Assembly (NCBI RefSeq): GCF_001649575.2
Contig: NC_051433.1
Coordinates: 27,940,957 to 28,004,956, forward strand
DNA: 64,000 nucleotides
From: Kryptolebias marmoratus
Lineage: Eukaryota; Chordata; Actinopteri; Cyprinodontiformes; Rivulidae
Direction of reading: 5' to 3'
Shown here: positions 50,301-57,305 of the stretch, piece by piece
Numbering within the stretch: position 1 is the stretch's first letter
Layout of the letters: each line of letters begins with the position of its first letter
The notes under the pieces: model-generated
Told to the model about the DNA's origin: nothing
Database searches by the model: none
Seen by the model: the letters and a program-made list of their open reading frames with translations, nothing else
Translations under genes and position numbers: made by a program

Positions 50301-53300
50301 CAATAAATCTACATGACTATAATCATGCATAACTTTATTTTGGTGCTTCACAAAATTAACTTTATTAAACATTAGAACAAAGAAAGTCATTTTTATTGCT
50401 TTTATTCTATAAAGAAAATATGAGATAAGTTGTTGACATGTCGTTAAAATGTTAACTAACTCAGTCGGTTTTACAGATACTGAGATACAATTTGGTGTGA
50501 TAGTAGCGGAGAGTCATCTCAATACATTTTGAGAACTAACTAATCATACAAGATCTTTGTTACTTATTTAAAGCCATGTTTGTCTGTTAGCAAAATATCT
50601 CATAAACGACTGGACAGATTTTAGAGAAACTCTCAGAAAGTAATCATTGGATGTACAGCTACAATTAATTAAATTTTACAGTCAACCCATTTCAAGATGG
50701 CCACCACAGCTAATCAACCTTGGCAAACACAAAAATTGCTATGCCTTAGCTGATATTACAGATATCAATATCTGTAATATCAGCTAAGGCATAGCAATTT
50801 TTGTGTTGTGATAGTAACAGAGTCATTCAAAACACATAATTTAAGCACTAACACACCGCACACGATTTTTTGACATTGGGTGTGATCGCACATGCCATTA
50901 TTTTCCAAGTGTGACCAAAATGACTGTAATTTTGTCATTTCTCAGCACAAGATAATTTTAGTTTAAAACCTGTCAGTGAATGATATGCATTCCTTCAAGA
51001 AATGCTAAGGCTTTAACTTTGTTTCAATCAGATTTTGAACAATGGATGAAGCAGTTTTGACAGTTTTGAATTACTAAACAATGGTTAAAGTACTACATCT
51101 AGGAATGTCAGGCAATTTAAACTTTTAAACATGTATAATCACAGATGACCCTGAGGCTTATTGGAATTTATTAAAATTTAATTTATTTTTTCTTTGTAAT
51201 CATGAAACAAATAATCTTTCTAAATAAAACTTTTAAATGTCAAAATATTCAGCACAGATGTTCAGTTATTCTACTGGCCAAGTTTTTCTCATGAAGAAGG
51301 TTGCATTGCTTGTAATGTGGTTTAAGACATGGTGGAACTGAGGAATGTGTCCTGATAGATGTTATAAATTTACTCATTATTATAGGGGCTGGATTATGTA
51401 ATAACATGGGGGAACAAAGTCAGGCATAAAAGTGTGTAAGAAGTGGACAAGGTGATGGAATCACGTTGTTTAGTGTCTGTTTAGTTGGTGTAATGGATAA
51501 TGCAATGCACTTTCATGTAGGGTTCAAATCCCTCAAAAAAGACTTATTTATCTTTTTTTTTTAAATCAAACTGTGGTGAAATGCCTTGATTTGTTCAAAT
51601 ATAAAATCAAATGTAGACATTTTGTTGATTCCAGCCCAAAAATAATCGTCTAGAATGAATGAGCTCTGGGTTGATGTTGATAACTCAAAAAGTGGTACAG
51701 CATAAAGGGATTCATCATCAGATAAAAAAAAAAAAGAATAAAAAAATCGCAGCACACCTTTAAAACTATAAAGAACAACTGTTTGTTTTCTCCTCCCCAT
51801 AGCTGAGATGTCTGAGTAGTAGGCTGCTGCTAACTGTGTCGGATGAGTTGGACTGAACCAACTCAAAGCTTTGGGAGTGGGGTGTAGAACATAGAGTATA
51901 TATTTTTTTCAAATGAATATTTTTAGTTGGTAACTAAAAAAGCAAAATTGGATTGAATAAACAATACCTGCTTTTATCTTATTGCTGAGAGTGATGTTTT
52001 ATCCTATGCTCACAACCACTCATTATTCATTCAGAAAACTCCATCTGGCTTCAGAATACAAATACAACTATTTACAAAATATAACTTTTAAAAACAGCTT
52101 TGTGTTAACTCAGCAATGCAGGTAACAAGTTACAAGTTACAGATAAAATCACAATGGCTAGTCTTGCTTCACAATGGATGACAACCCCACTATGACCTGA
52201 CCTCCACAACCTAATAGACTGTGGCTAAAATATAGAAATTTTAAGTTTAACTGTATAGGTGGTTCTTATAGATGCAGCAGCCTCAGGAATCCAATCAAAG
52301 TTTAAACATATTAAAAGACTGCAGTAATGTGAGAAATGTGTTAACTTTGACTGTACTGACATCAGTTTATTTCAATGTAGAAAAGATGAATAAAGAAGAA
52401 CACTAAGACTTGATGGTGTAATGGTGTAGAAACAGTATAAAATTGTTGGTAATGTCTCAGAGCTGACCTTTTAGTTGTCCTGCTCCTACTGTGCTTTTAT
52501 CCAGAAGTTTCTCCTTCCAGTCAGCATTCAACAGCTTCTCAATGGTTGGCATTACTGTTAACAGGACACAACAGGTACTCAGCTGAACTGAACTGTGTAG
52601 CACTACATGGTATGAAAAAACATCTCTGTCAAATAAAACCCATCTAACAGAACCGTAAACAGCTTTCTGAGCCTCCCTTCTGCCTGCCTAATAGCACTGA
52701 TTGAAGAGGACAGTGGAAAAGTCAGAGGAGCCAAGTTTGTTTGTACATCAGGGAGAAATTTTGAGTGTTTGAGTGGATCAATATTTGGGCTGAGAATAGC
52801 TCGAGGTCAGCAAGTGGAGTGAATTTGACAAACATTTCAGCTGAGGAGTTCAGGTTTGTGAAAGACTGGTACAGAGAGTCTTCCAAGCACCTCCATGTGT
52901 GAGGCACAAAAAAGAAGAAAAAAAAAAATCACCCCACTTTAGCTCTTTCAGAAGCTTAAAACAACCTTATCACTTTGCTAAACAATCATTCCTATGTGTC
53001 ATTTTTAAGTAAAAAGCAATATATAAAAAAACAACATGAAATATTTACAATTTGATCAACGGGACAAACTATGTAAGTATTCACTCACGCATCCAAATCA
53101 CTGAATTCAGGTGTCCCAATCACTTCTATGGGCACAGGTGTAACAATACAAAAAGTGAACCACCTCAAATGGATTTAAAGATTGTGAAGTGGTCACCGGA
53201 GGTTTAAAAAAAAAAACCTAATGACATTTGTTTAAATAAAAAAAAAACACCCATATGCTTCATTCTTCATCAGTCAAACTCCATCTTTGATTCTTGGATT

Positions 53301-54181
53301 TTCTGAAAGTGTTCTTAAACTGACCATTCAACAGGCATGATACGCCCACAGCTTTAGAGAAACAAAACTGCGTGATCCTGATGTTAAAACTTTTGGCAAT
53401 CATTTACTCAGACAATCTCTTTGTGTTATTATCCCTGCATTTTCTGAAACACTCAGTTTTAAGTATGAATGTTTGAAGCAGTCATAAACAGTTTTCTGCC
53501 AATGAAAAAAATCTCAAACGTTACACAAATGTGTTTTTTCAGTATATAAAAACAGATTTTTGGTTTAATTTGTTTTGTTGTCATTGTTACCCCTGCCAAG
53601 AAGGTAATGTTTTTAGTAAAGCTGGTTTGTTTGTCTGTCTGACTGTCTGTTAGCAAGATTATCTAAATACTAACAAACAGGTTCTGATGAAATTTTCAGG
53701 AAATGTTGGTTTATCACAAAAAACAAGTGATATTGGTGGTGATCCAGATCATGATCTGGAACCTACCCACTTAATCCTTTGGGGTGGGGTGGGGTAGGGT
53801 TTTACCTGCTTGTATGAGGCGTGGTTCACATGAACAGGTTATCAGTCCACTACAGCAAGTGCGTCCCCAAAAAGTTGTAAAGAGAACTAATGTTAAGGCA
53901 TTGTTGTAGCTTGTTATTGTTACACAAAATGCATGGTGATGGCTGCAGAAATAGCTTTTTAGGGGGGCCAGCACATAAGCACTGAAGCATACCTATTACT
54001 ATTTTGTTTAAGAATATTATCATGTAGCTCATCGGGCAGCTTCAAAATAAAACATACAAATTTGACACAAAAATGTGCAGATCAGTTATGAATAGTGTTT
54101 TATGAGCGCTGACTTGTCGAAAGATTTTCTAATCTTTTGAAACAAACTCTTCTCACTCCCACAACTTTTTCTGGTATATAT

Positions 54182-54221
<40 letters not shown>

Positions 54222-55528
54222 TGAAATTTACAGATTTTTGAGTTCTTTCATCTGGTGTGTTTCCCGCTTCTATAGGACTTATGGATTTCTCTCAAATCTG
54301 CCCAGAATGCAAAGAGAGTATATCCAAGCACATCCATCAAAACTGGAAGTGAAGATTAGTTTTCACTTTTCATGTCGCTTACATAAAACACTGTAGAAAC
54401 CTAAAAATTTACCTGTGTGACAATGAGTGTTTTTTGCTGCTTGTGGTTCAATAATATTTAAGATCTGACTGATATTTTTTTACACAGAGACTGTTTTTTT
54501 TGAGACTTACTTCTCAGTCTGTTTTTGTCAGCCTCTCATTTTACTTGGCAATCAGGGAGTGACAGACACAGGTGTGTAGTTTCCAGGGTGACAGCAATGA
54601 GCCACAGGTAGCAGATTTAATATTTCTTTTGAACTTGGTTCTCTTTACAATTCTTACACATTTCATACATCAAAATACATTTTTTCTGAGCCTAGTTTAT
54701 TACAGTGTTATGTTGGAGATTTTGAGCAGTAGCTGCATTGGCACCCTTCCAAATTTCTTCAGAAATTTTCTAGTTTTTCTGGTACTGTCAGTCTACATTT
54801 CAATAAGTCAGTTGCATACATGGCACTTTCCAACCTTTATTAGAAAACATGTTGTTACAGTGCTTAAATGGATGGAATGCAGAGAACTAAATTGTTACTG
54901 ACTTGTATTACTAACAATAGTTAGTCTGGTTTCTGATTAGCAAATCCTACTGGTTTTCCAACTTCAAGTTAAACGCATTTAAGTTGAGTGTGACTTTGGT
55001 TCCCAGCTCTGAGTTCGGACTTTTGAGGACAATGGGATGCAGCATAAGTATTGTTGCTCAGCATCGCCACTAATAAATCCAGCTGTTCAACAAGAGTTCA
55101 GACTGACCTTCTTTGAAGTTAGATTGTCCTTCTGATCGCTCTTGAGCCCTGGCTTCCTTTACTCCCATGAGGCTTTGCCTGTGAGGCAGCTCTTTTCCTG
55201 GAGAGCCCTCCTGTAGGAACATCAACTTCTATCAGACCAGAGTGATACAAAGCACCATTTCCATGTTAAAGCAACAACTGGACATCCATTCGGTATCACT
55301 AAAATGCTCAATTCTTACTGAAGGGGAGCAAGACAGTGGTGGGGTCAATTGGCGAGCCTCGAGCGGCTGACTTCCGGACCAGTCATGCAAAGGAGACCTC
55401 TTGGGTGGTTCAGGACTGGTACTGGTTCCGCTACATTCCTCCTGTTCGACTTTCACACCAACATCTGCCATGCCGACATCCCCGGCGCTGGAGAGGAGGT
55501 GCAGTGCTGGAGGGCTGGGCTCAACCAT
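32045..55528 (-). CDS. sox13: SoxD transcription factor SOX13 (13 coding exons)
   Basis: SOX13 is a nuclear HMG-box DNA-binding protein of the SoxD group; it lacks a classical activation domain and dimerises through a coiled coil. Exons in transcript order: 55528-55319, 55210-55108, 52554-52468, 50018-49846, 48295-48227, 48088-47977, 41514-41438, 40913-40748, 40036-39924, 36525-36420, 34814-34644, 34080-33864, 32330-32045. All phases agree and the sum is 1890 nt (629 aa plus stop; human SOX13 about 622 aa). In order: the [18 protein letters not shown] motif, a leucine zipper and Q-rich coiled coil (about residues 134-215), the PLNLT CtBP-type motif (282-286), the HMG box (about 427-505) and an acidic tail ending [25 protein letters not shown] and that tail identify SOX13 rather than SOX5 or SOX6. 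The start is the first ATG after an acceptor at 55529; 5' UTR exons were not found. Confidence 0.95.
33864..34080 (-). CDS. sox13: sox13 HMG-box exon, second half
   Basis: Acceptor GCTCCCAG. The frame continues [21 protein letters not shown] to [12 protein letters not shown] (HMG helix 3 and nuclear-localisation basic patch), then [20 protein letters not shown], the SOX13-specific form. The donor CACAG/gtagat is weaker than consensus, but the joined codon is in phase with the last exon. Confidence 0.95.
34108..34580. mobile_element. MITE with long inverted repeats in the sox13 HMG-box intron
   Basis: Left end AGGGATAGTCTGGTGATTTT.. GATGTTCTGTCA.. TTATCAAT is repeated inverted at 34533-34580. 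Both ends abut TTAA (34104-34107, 34581-34584), a possible piggyBac-like target duplication. No coding capacity. A one-ended relative is at 37285-37365. Confidence 0.72.
34644..34814 (-). CDS. sox13: sox13 HMG-box exon, first half
   Basis: Acceptor CCCACAG and donor ATCCTGG/gtcagt. It encodes [20 protein letters not shown] and [21 protein letters not shown] helices 1 and 2 with the RPMNAF minor-groove signature and the SoxD FPDMHN motif. Confidence 0.97.
34890..35405 (-). repeat. Family S, copy D (dimer)
   Basis: It starts with the right-end stem TATCACCCACCACCGAAAGG .. GGTGATA at 34891-34926. Two modules each carry a (C)AGAAAGTA(G/A)TCA block (about 35026 and 35290), joined by CATTAACTGTTACTCAATCC. 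Left palindrome absent. Confidence 0.68.
35795..36175 (-). repeat. Dispersed repeat family Q, copy 2
   Basis: Matches 46925-47345 in the same orientation: GGTGCTGCCATGTTTTATTT, CCTACACACCCTCCCAA, CTGAAAAAAATGATCTGATG and GCCAGCCTC. Confidence 0.65.
36420..36525 (-). CDS. sox13: sox13 coding exon (poorly conserved linker)
   Basis: Acceptor TGTCTGCAG and donor GAGG/gtaggt, 106 nt. It encodes [20 protein letters not shown] then [15 protein letters not shown]. Both flanking phases match exactly. Sequence similarity is weak, as in other SOX13 linkers before the HMG box, so the call rests on splice sites, phase and position. Confidence 0.8.
36685..36740. repeat. Short TATATAGCACTTTT repeat piece
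   Basis: TTATTTATATAGCACTTTTC with AAGGCAACTCAAAGTGCTTA, same family type as 43345-43400. Confidence 0.55.
37366..38175 (+). mobile_element. RTE-type LINE fragment (broken reverse transcriptase)
   Basis: The + strand reads [20 protein letters not shown] then [15 protein letters not shown], and after a deletion [40 protein letters not shown] and [20 protein letters not shown]. Order and motifs fit the RTE/BovB-like RT. Stops and frameshifts throughout. Confidence 0.85.
38180..38745 (+). mobile_element. L2/CR1-type LINE fragment with 3' tail
   Basis: The frame reads [40 protein letters not shown] and [19 protein letters not shown], a Jockey-superfamily RT of L2/CR1 type. It ends in CCTGGTTAAATAAAGGTTAA, a typical fish LINE tail. 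It directly follows an RTE fragment. Confidence 0.75.
38803..39186 (-). mobile_element. PIF/Harbinger-like fragment with MADF start, copy 2
   Basis: At 39122 down to 38934 an open frame reads [40 protein letters not shown] and [21 protein letters not shown](P/S)HLYN is the start of a MADF domain, as in the DNA-binding partner of PIF/Harbinger transposases. It matches 14860-15258 over about 390 bp. Confidence 0.6.
39235..39895 (+). repeat. Family S, copy E (dimer)
   Basis: Two modules carry GATGGCCATCTTGAATCGGA and GTGGCCATCTTGAATAGGGT, joined by GGATTGACTCCAACAGTTAC. The right-end stem is CTGCC .. GGCGGGTGATAA (to 39893). It ends about 30 bp from a sox13 exon. Confidence 0.72.
39924..40036 (-). 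CDS. sox13: sox13 coding exon
   Basis: Acceptor GTCCTCAG and donor AAAATG/gtgagc. It encodes [20 protein letters not shown] then [17 protein letters not shown], matching SOX13 FLGEGDAVTKAIQDARQLLHSHS. Confidence 0.92.
40359..40416. repeat. (ATGG)n microsatellite
   Basis: About 14 ATGG units in a sox13 intron. Small open frames over it ([12 protein letters not shown]) are artefacts of the repeat. Confidence 0.97.
40748..40913 (-). CDS. sox13: sox13 exon with CtBP-type PLNLT motif
   Basis: Acceptor TGTTCAG and donor CCTCA/gtgagt. It encodes [20 protein letters not shown] and a Ser/Arg-rich stretch to [13 protein letters not shown] corresponds to the PLNLS-type motif by which SoxD proteins bind CtBP corepressors. 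Confidence 0.92.
41438..41514 (-). CDS. sox13: sox13 coding exon
   Basis: Acceptor TTTTTCCAG and donor CGGCAG/gtacaa, 77 nt. It encodes [20 protein letters not shown] then GSFRQ, matching the SOX13 VEYPLQLLHSPPAPVVKR region. Confidence 0.9.
41730..41905. mobile_element. Palindromic hAT-like MITE, second copy
   Basis: AGTGGTGTCCAATCCTGGTC at the left and GACCAAGGTTGAACACAACT at the right are inverted. The interior TGCATGTTTTAGATGTTTCT is shared with 28844-29036. Confidence 0.65.
41965..42290 (-). repeat. Family S, copy F
   Basis: GTTAGCAAAATATTTCATGG, CACAAAGTAATCATTGAATG and TTTCAAGATCGCTGCCTCAG identify it. A short duplication (AAACTTACTGAACCTTAGAC / AAATTACTGAACCTTAGAC) sits inside at 42155-42195. 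Confidence 0.6.
42669..43207. mobile_element. PIF/Harbinger-type MITE with TAA target duplication
   Basis: TGCCCCTTTTCCACTGGCTC begins the element and its inverse GAGCCAGTGGAAAAGGGGCA ends it, a perfect inverted repeat of about 21 bp. TAA flanks both sides (42666-42668, 43208-43210), as expected for PIF/Harbinger. Frames inside match no transposase. Confidence 0.85.
43345..43910. repeat. Fish repeat followed by degenerate CTAAA-type tandem array
   Basis: It starts with TATATAGCACTTTTCCGCAA. From 43490 on it is a degenerate array of ATCTAAATGAAATCATGATA-like units, then an 89-bp tandem duplication (43731-43819 and 43820-43905) sharing GGCCCGCTAAACAGCCAACA. Confidence 0.75.
44741..44970. repeat. 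(TCCA)n with adjoining fish dispersed repeat
   Basis: TCCA units run from 44741 to 44797, then CCGGGTCGCGGGGGTGCTGG, CCTGGACAGGTCGCAAGTCC and ATCGCAGGGCCACATATAGA, a very common teleost repeat. The rest of the same family is at 57090-57305. Confidence 0.8.
45482..46104 (+). mobile_element. pogo-like DNA transposon remnant (C-terminal)
   Basis: The + frame reads [16 protein letters not shown] and, after a shift, [20 protein letters not shown] and [20 protein letters not shown]: the C-terminal end of pogo/Tigger-type transposases. The right end GCGCCTTATAATCCGGAGCG precedes AAAATACGGG. The left part contains a 53-bp tandem duplication (GGCAGCGATAAACCAATCAG at 45488 and 45541). Confidence 0.65.
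46735..46900 (-). repeat. Family S, copy G
   Basis: CAGAAAGTAATCACTGGATG, TGAAGATGGCCACCACAGCT and AGTAGCTGAGAGTCATTCAT. Followed by a family Q element and then another S module, so G and the next copy may be halves of a split dimer. Confidence 0.6.
46925..47345 (-). repeat. Dispersed repeat family Q, copy 3
   Basis: Shares GGGTGCCGTCATGTTTTATT, GCTACACACCCTCCCAA and CCTGAAAAAAATGATCTGAA with 35795-36175. A related short piece (CCCAGCCTACAGGGGGCACT) is at 47745-47800. Confidence 0.65.
47360..47695 (-). repeat. Family S, copy H
   Basis: Ends with a clear palindrome GCATTCCCTCAAGGAATGC at 47664-47682. Carries CAGAAAGTAATCATTAAATG and GATAATAGCTGACAGCCATT. Confidence 0.65.
47977..48088 (-). 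CDS. sox13: sox13 coding exon (tandem CAGCAG acceptor)
   Basis: It encodes [20 protein letters not shown] through [10 protein letters not shown], donor CCAA/gtaagt. The acceptor reads CCCAGCAG/GTG. The upstream AG would begin at 48091 and add one Gln (QVNMPY). The longer form matches the human IQQVNMPY residue for residue. Confidence 0.92.
48227..48295 (-). CDS. sox13: sox13 glutamine-rich coiled-coil exon
   Basis: Acceptor GTCTCAG and donor ATCCAG/gtcagc, 23 whole codons: [20 protein letters not shown] then QIQ. It continues the Q-box coiled coil. Being phase 0 at both ends it could be skipped without a frameshift. Confidence 0.93.
48650..48960 (+). repeat. Dispersed repeat family R, copy 3
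   Basis: CTCCAACAGTCGCAGCCCAG and TTTCTCCAACCTGATGCTGT match 29480-29960. A TTAAAGGAATAGTTTAGCCC piece at about 48433 resembles the end of the MITE at 34108. Confidence 0.55.
49225..49450 (+). repeat. Degenerate TTTAGCTA-type tandem array
   Basis: Repeated units like TTTTAGCTACAACTTTTAG and TTTGCTACATTTAGCTTTTA, roughly 30-45 bp each, strongly diverged. Confidence 0.6.
49846..50018 (-). CDS. sox13: sox13 leucine-zipper exon
   Basis: Acceptor CCCACAG and donor GAACAG/gtatca. It encodes [20 protein letters not shown], then [20 protein letters not shown] and [17 protein letters not shown]: the leucine zipper and the start of the glutamine-rich helix used for SoxD dimerisation. Nearly identical to human SOX13 as recalled. 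Confidence 0.95.
50455..51015 (-). repeat. Family S, copy I (dimer, with internal fold-back)
   Basis: Module one survives only as its end (50461-50560); module two starts GTTAGCAAAATATCTCATAA and includes CAAGATGGCCACCACAGCTA. The terminal palindrome GCATTCCTTCAAGAAATGC is at 50987-51005. A 39-bp inverted repeat is embedded at 50726-50807. Confidence 0.72.
51473..51543 (+). pseudogene. tRNA-like remnant
   Basis: GTGTAATGGATAATGCAATG resembles the D-arm of an Arg-type tRNA (GGCGCAATGGATAGCGCATT) and GGGTTCAAATCCC is a canonical T-arm/B box. The acceptor stem pairs poorly and the anticodon arm is short, so this is a pseudogene or the head of a tRNA-derived SINE, not a working tRNA. Confidence 0.55.
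52468..52554 (-). CDS. sox13: sox13 coding exon (SoxD N-terminal motif)
   Basis: Acceptor TTAACAG and donor AAAG/gtcagc, 87 nt. It encodes [20 protein letters not shown] then TVGAGQLKG, the short conserved block before the coiled coil in SoxD proteins. Confidence 0.92.
53580..53800. repeat. Fish dispersed repeat (GTTAGCAAGATTA type)
   Basis: Contains CCTGCCAAGAAGGTAATGTT, (TGTC)-rich run, GTTAGCAAGATTATC and GATGAAATTTTCAGGAAATG, then GTGATCCAGATCATGATCTG. A related reverse piece is at 59890-60005. Distinct from family S. Confidence 0.55.
54176..54219. repeat. (TA)n microsatellite
   Basis: About 20 TA units with one ACACA interruption near the start. Confidence 0.95.
55108..55210 (-). CDS. 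sox13: sox13 coding exon
   Basis: Acceptor CCTACAG and donor GAAG/gtcagt. It encodes [20 protein letters not shown] through NFKE, and joins in phase to VMPTIEKLL, matching the SoxD NLKEVVPAIEKLL block. Confidence 0.87.
55319..55528 (-). CDS. sox13: sox13 first coding exon with likely start codon
   Basis: A good acceptor (TTTTTACAG) lies one base before the ATG, so the exon starts at 55529 and coding at 55528. It encodes [20 protein letters not shown] and a low-complexity Ser/Pro/Glu stretch to LSCSPS, donor TTCA/gtaaga. VKVEQEE resembles the SUMO-type IKSEE near the SOX13 N-terminus. The N-terminus is poorly conserved, so an extra coding exon upstream is possible. Confidence 0.8.
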
Positions 55529-56042
55529 TCTGTAAAAAGAAAAACACAACACACAATACCAAGTGTCATTTGGGTGTGGTGAGCTCTGAGCACTTGGCGT
55601 GCCTAATTGACAGTTCTTGAACTGGTAGCTGATATTATGCATAGTTCAAAGTGAAATTGAATGTCAGGTAAAGTTTGAACAAAGAACTTCAACCCTTCAC
55701 CCTGGAGAGATGTTTTGCTACATTTTTTTGGCTTCATTGCAGTTACAAAATAAAAATGCAGATCAAATTGTTGGCATGTGGCGGCTTTACAAGTTTTCAC
55801 AAAAAAGATGCTGCAGCCTTGGTTTGCTAAAGAACAGTTGAGACAGCAATTGTTCCATTATAGTTATTGGGTTTGACACAAGTTCAAACAACAAATATTT
55901 TTTATTACACCAAATGAGAACAGAATTGAAACTTTTTCTCATAATTAAAAATGTAAGAAGGGAGACCCACCAGGTACATTTAATAACATATTTGTCTAAA
56001 ACAGAACCGGTGACAGTGTTGTAGCTACCTGCTTTAAAAACA

Positions 56043-56530
56043 TTGGAAAGGTATCAGTTTTGTGCCCCCACCCCACCCCCAAAAAGAGGCAGACAGAGGA
56101 GGAGAGGACAGGTTTGGCCTGAACAAAAACCAGCTCAGGATTGTGTGTGTTATTTCCCAGCTCTACAAACGGAGGAAAGAAAAACATGGCAGACAGCAGA
56201 ACAAAACAAACAGAACACACAAGGGCAAAAAGTGCACATATATATAAAGAGGCAGGAAAAAAACCATTGTTGGAGCCAGGGAACAAAGGAAGCCCGGACA
56301 ATGGGGGAGAGGCTGACAAAAGCCGGCGGCTGCAGGAAATGATCCGGATAACAATGCCAGCGGAATGTGCCGACCAACTCGGGAACACAACAAAAAAATG
56401 TGGAGCGCCATCGTTCTGTGTAAAGCATAATAATTCAGCCAGGTCTCCCAGCCTGCACGCCCTGTATCCGAACAAAGCCACCTGTCTGCCAGGATCCAAC
56501 ACAGGGACATTTAAGGGCTTTCATGTCAGC
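56043..56530. promoter_or_regulatory. Candidate regulatory element with SOX-motif cluster
   Basis: A GC-richer island without transposon similarity, about 0.5 kb upstream of the sox13 ATG exon. SOX-like sites: ATTGTT 56266-56271, AACAAAG 56282-56288, ACAATG 56298-56303, AACAATG 56350-56356, AACAAAG 56471-56477. A TATATAAAG lies near 56241. Open frames on both strands resemble no known protein. Confidence 0.45.
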
Positions 56531-56559
56531 GTTTTGGACTAAGATCATCTTATGATGAG

Positions 56560-56935
56560 AAATGAGAGTTGGAGCCATTTTGGTCAAACTATGAAAATAC
56601 TATTATACACAAACTCCTGTGATATTGCAATATCTTGCATGACCTTTTAGTGCTTGGAGGATGCCGTTAATGACTTCCAGCTACTACCACACCAGATTTT
56701 AGCTGGATATCTGTAAGATTCATTGAAGTATAGGCATTTTTGTGTTGGCTTAGGTCAATTAGCTGTGGCTGCCATTTTGAATTGGGTTGAATCCAGCATT
56801 ATCCATTTGTAGATGTACATTCAATGATTACGTTTTGAATGTTTCATGAAAATGTGATTCATGAGATATTTTGCTAACTATACAGACAAACAAAAAGACA
56901 TACACATCGACATTATTCTTTTCTCATCTACCCAC
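56560..56935 (+). repeat. Family S, copy J
   Basis: GGAGCCATTTTGGTCAAACT, CCAGCTACTACCACACCAGA, GGCTGCCATTTTGAATTGGG and TTCATGAGATATTTTGCTAA, in forward orientation. End palindromes are lost. Confidence 0.62.
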
Positions 56936-57089
56936 TAATTAAAGGATGCAATATTTTTATATTTACTGGTCTTAGGGTTTAAATAGTTAAAGTGAAATTT
57001 CCTTAAGAATGTCAACGCAAAAGCACCAAAGCCTCGGTATTACTATTCACTCTTTATTCTTCTGTTTCCATCATAATTTTCTATTTGCA

Positions 57090-57305
57090 TAGATTCCAGC
57101 AACTCCATCATAGGGCCACATAAATACAAACGAGACAAACAACAATTCATGCTCTCACTCACACCTAGGCACAATTTTAGAGTTACCAGTTAACCTAACA
57201 TGCATGTTTTTGGTCTGTGGGAGGAAAGCAGTGTACCCGGAGTAAACCCACGTGAGCACAGGGAGAACATGCAAACTCCACCCAGAAAGGCCCCAGGCAG
57301 GGAAG
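57090..57305. repeat. Fish dispersed repeat (CTAACATGCATGTTTTTGG type)
   Basis: ACCTAACATGCATGTTTTTG, CTGTGGGAGGAAAGCAGTGT and GAGAACATGCAAACTCCACC: the other part of the family seen at 44800-44970. Confidence 0.8.

Noticed and set aside
55996..56542. Long overlapping open frames on both strands (up to 168 codons)
   Set aside because: The GC-richer composition lowers stop frequency; no recognisable domain or splice structure supports coding.
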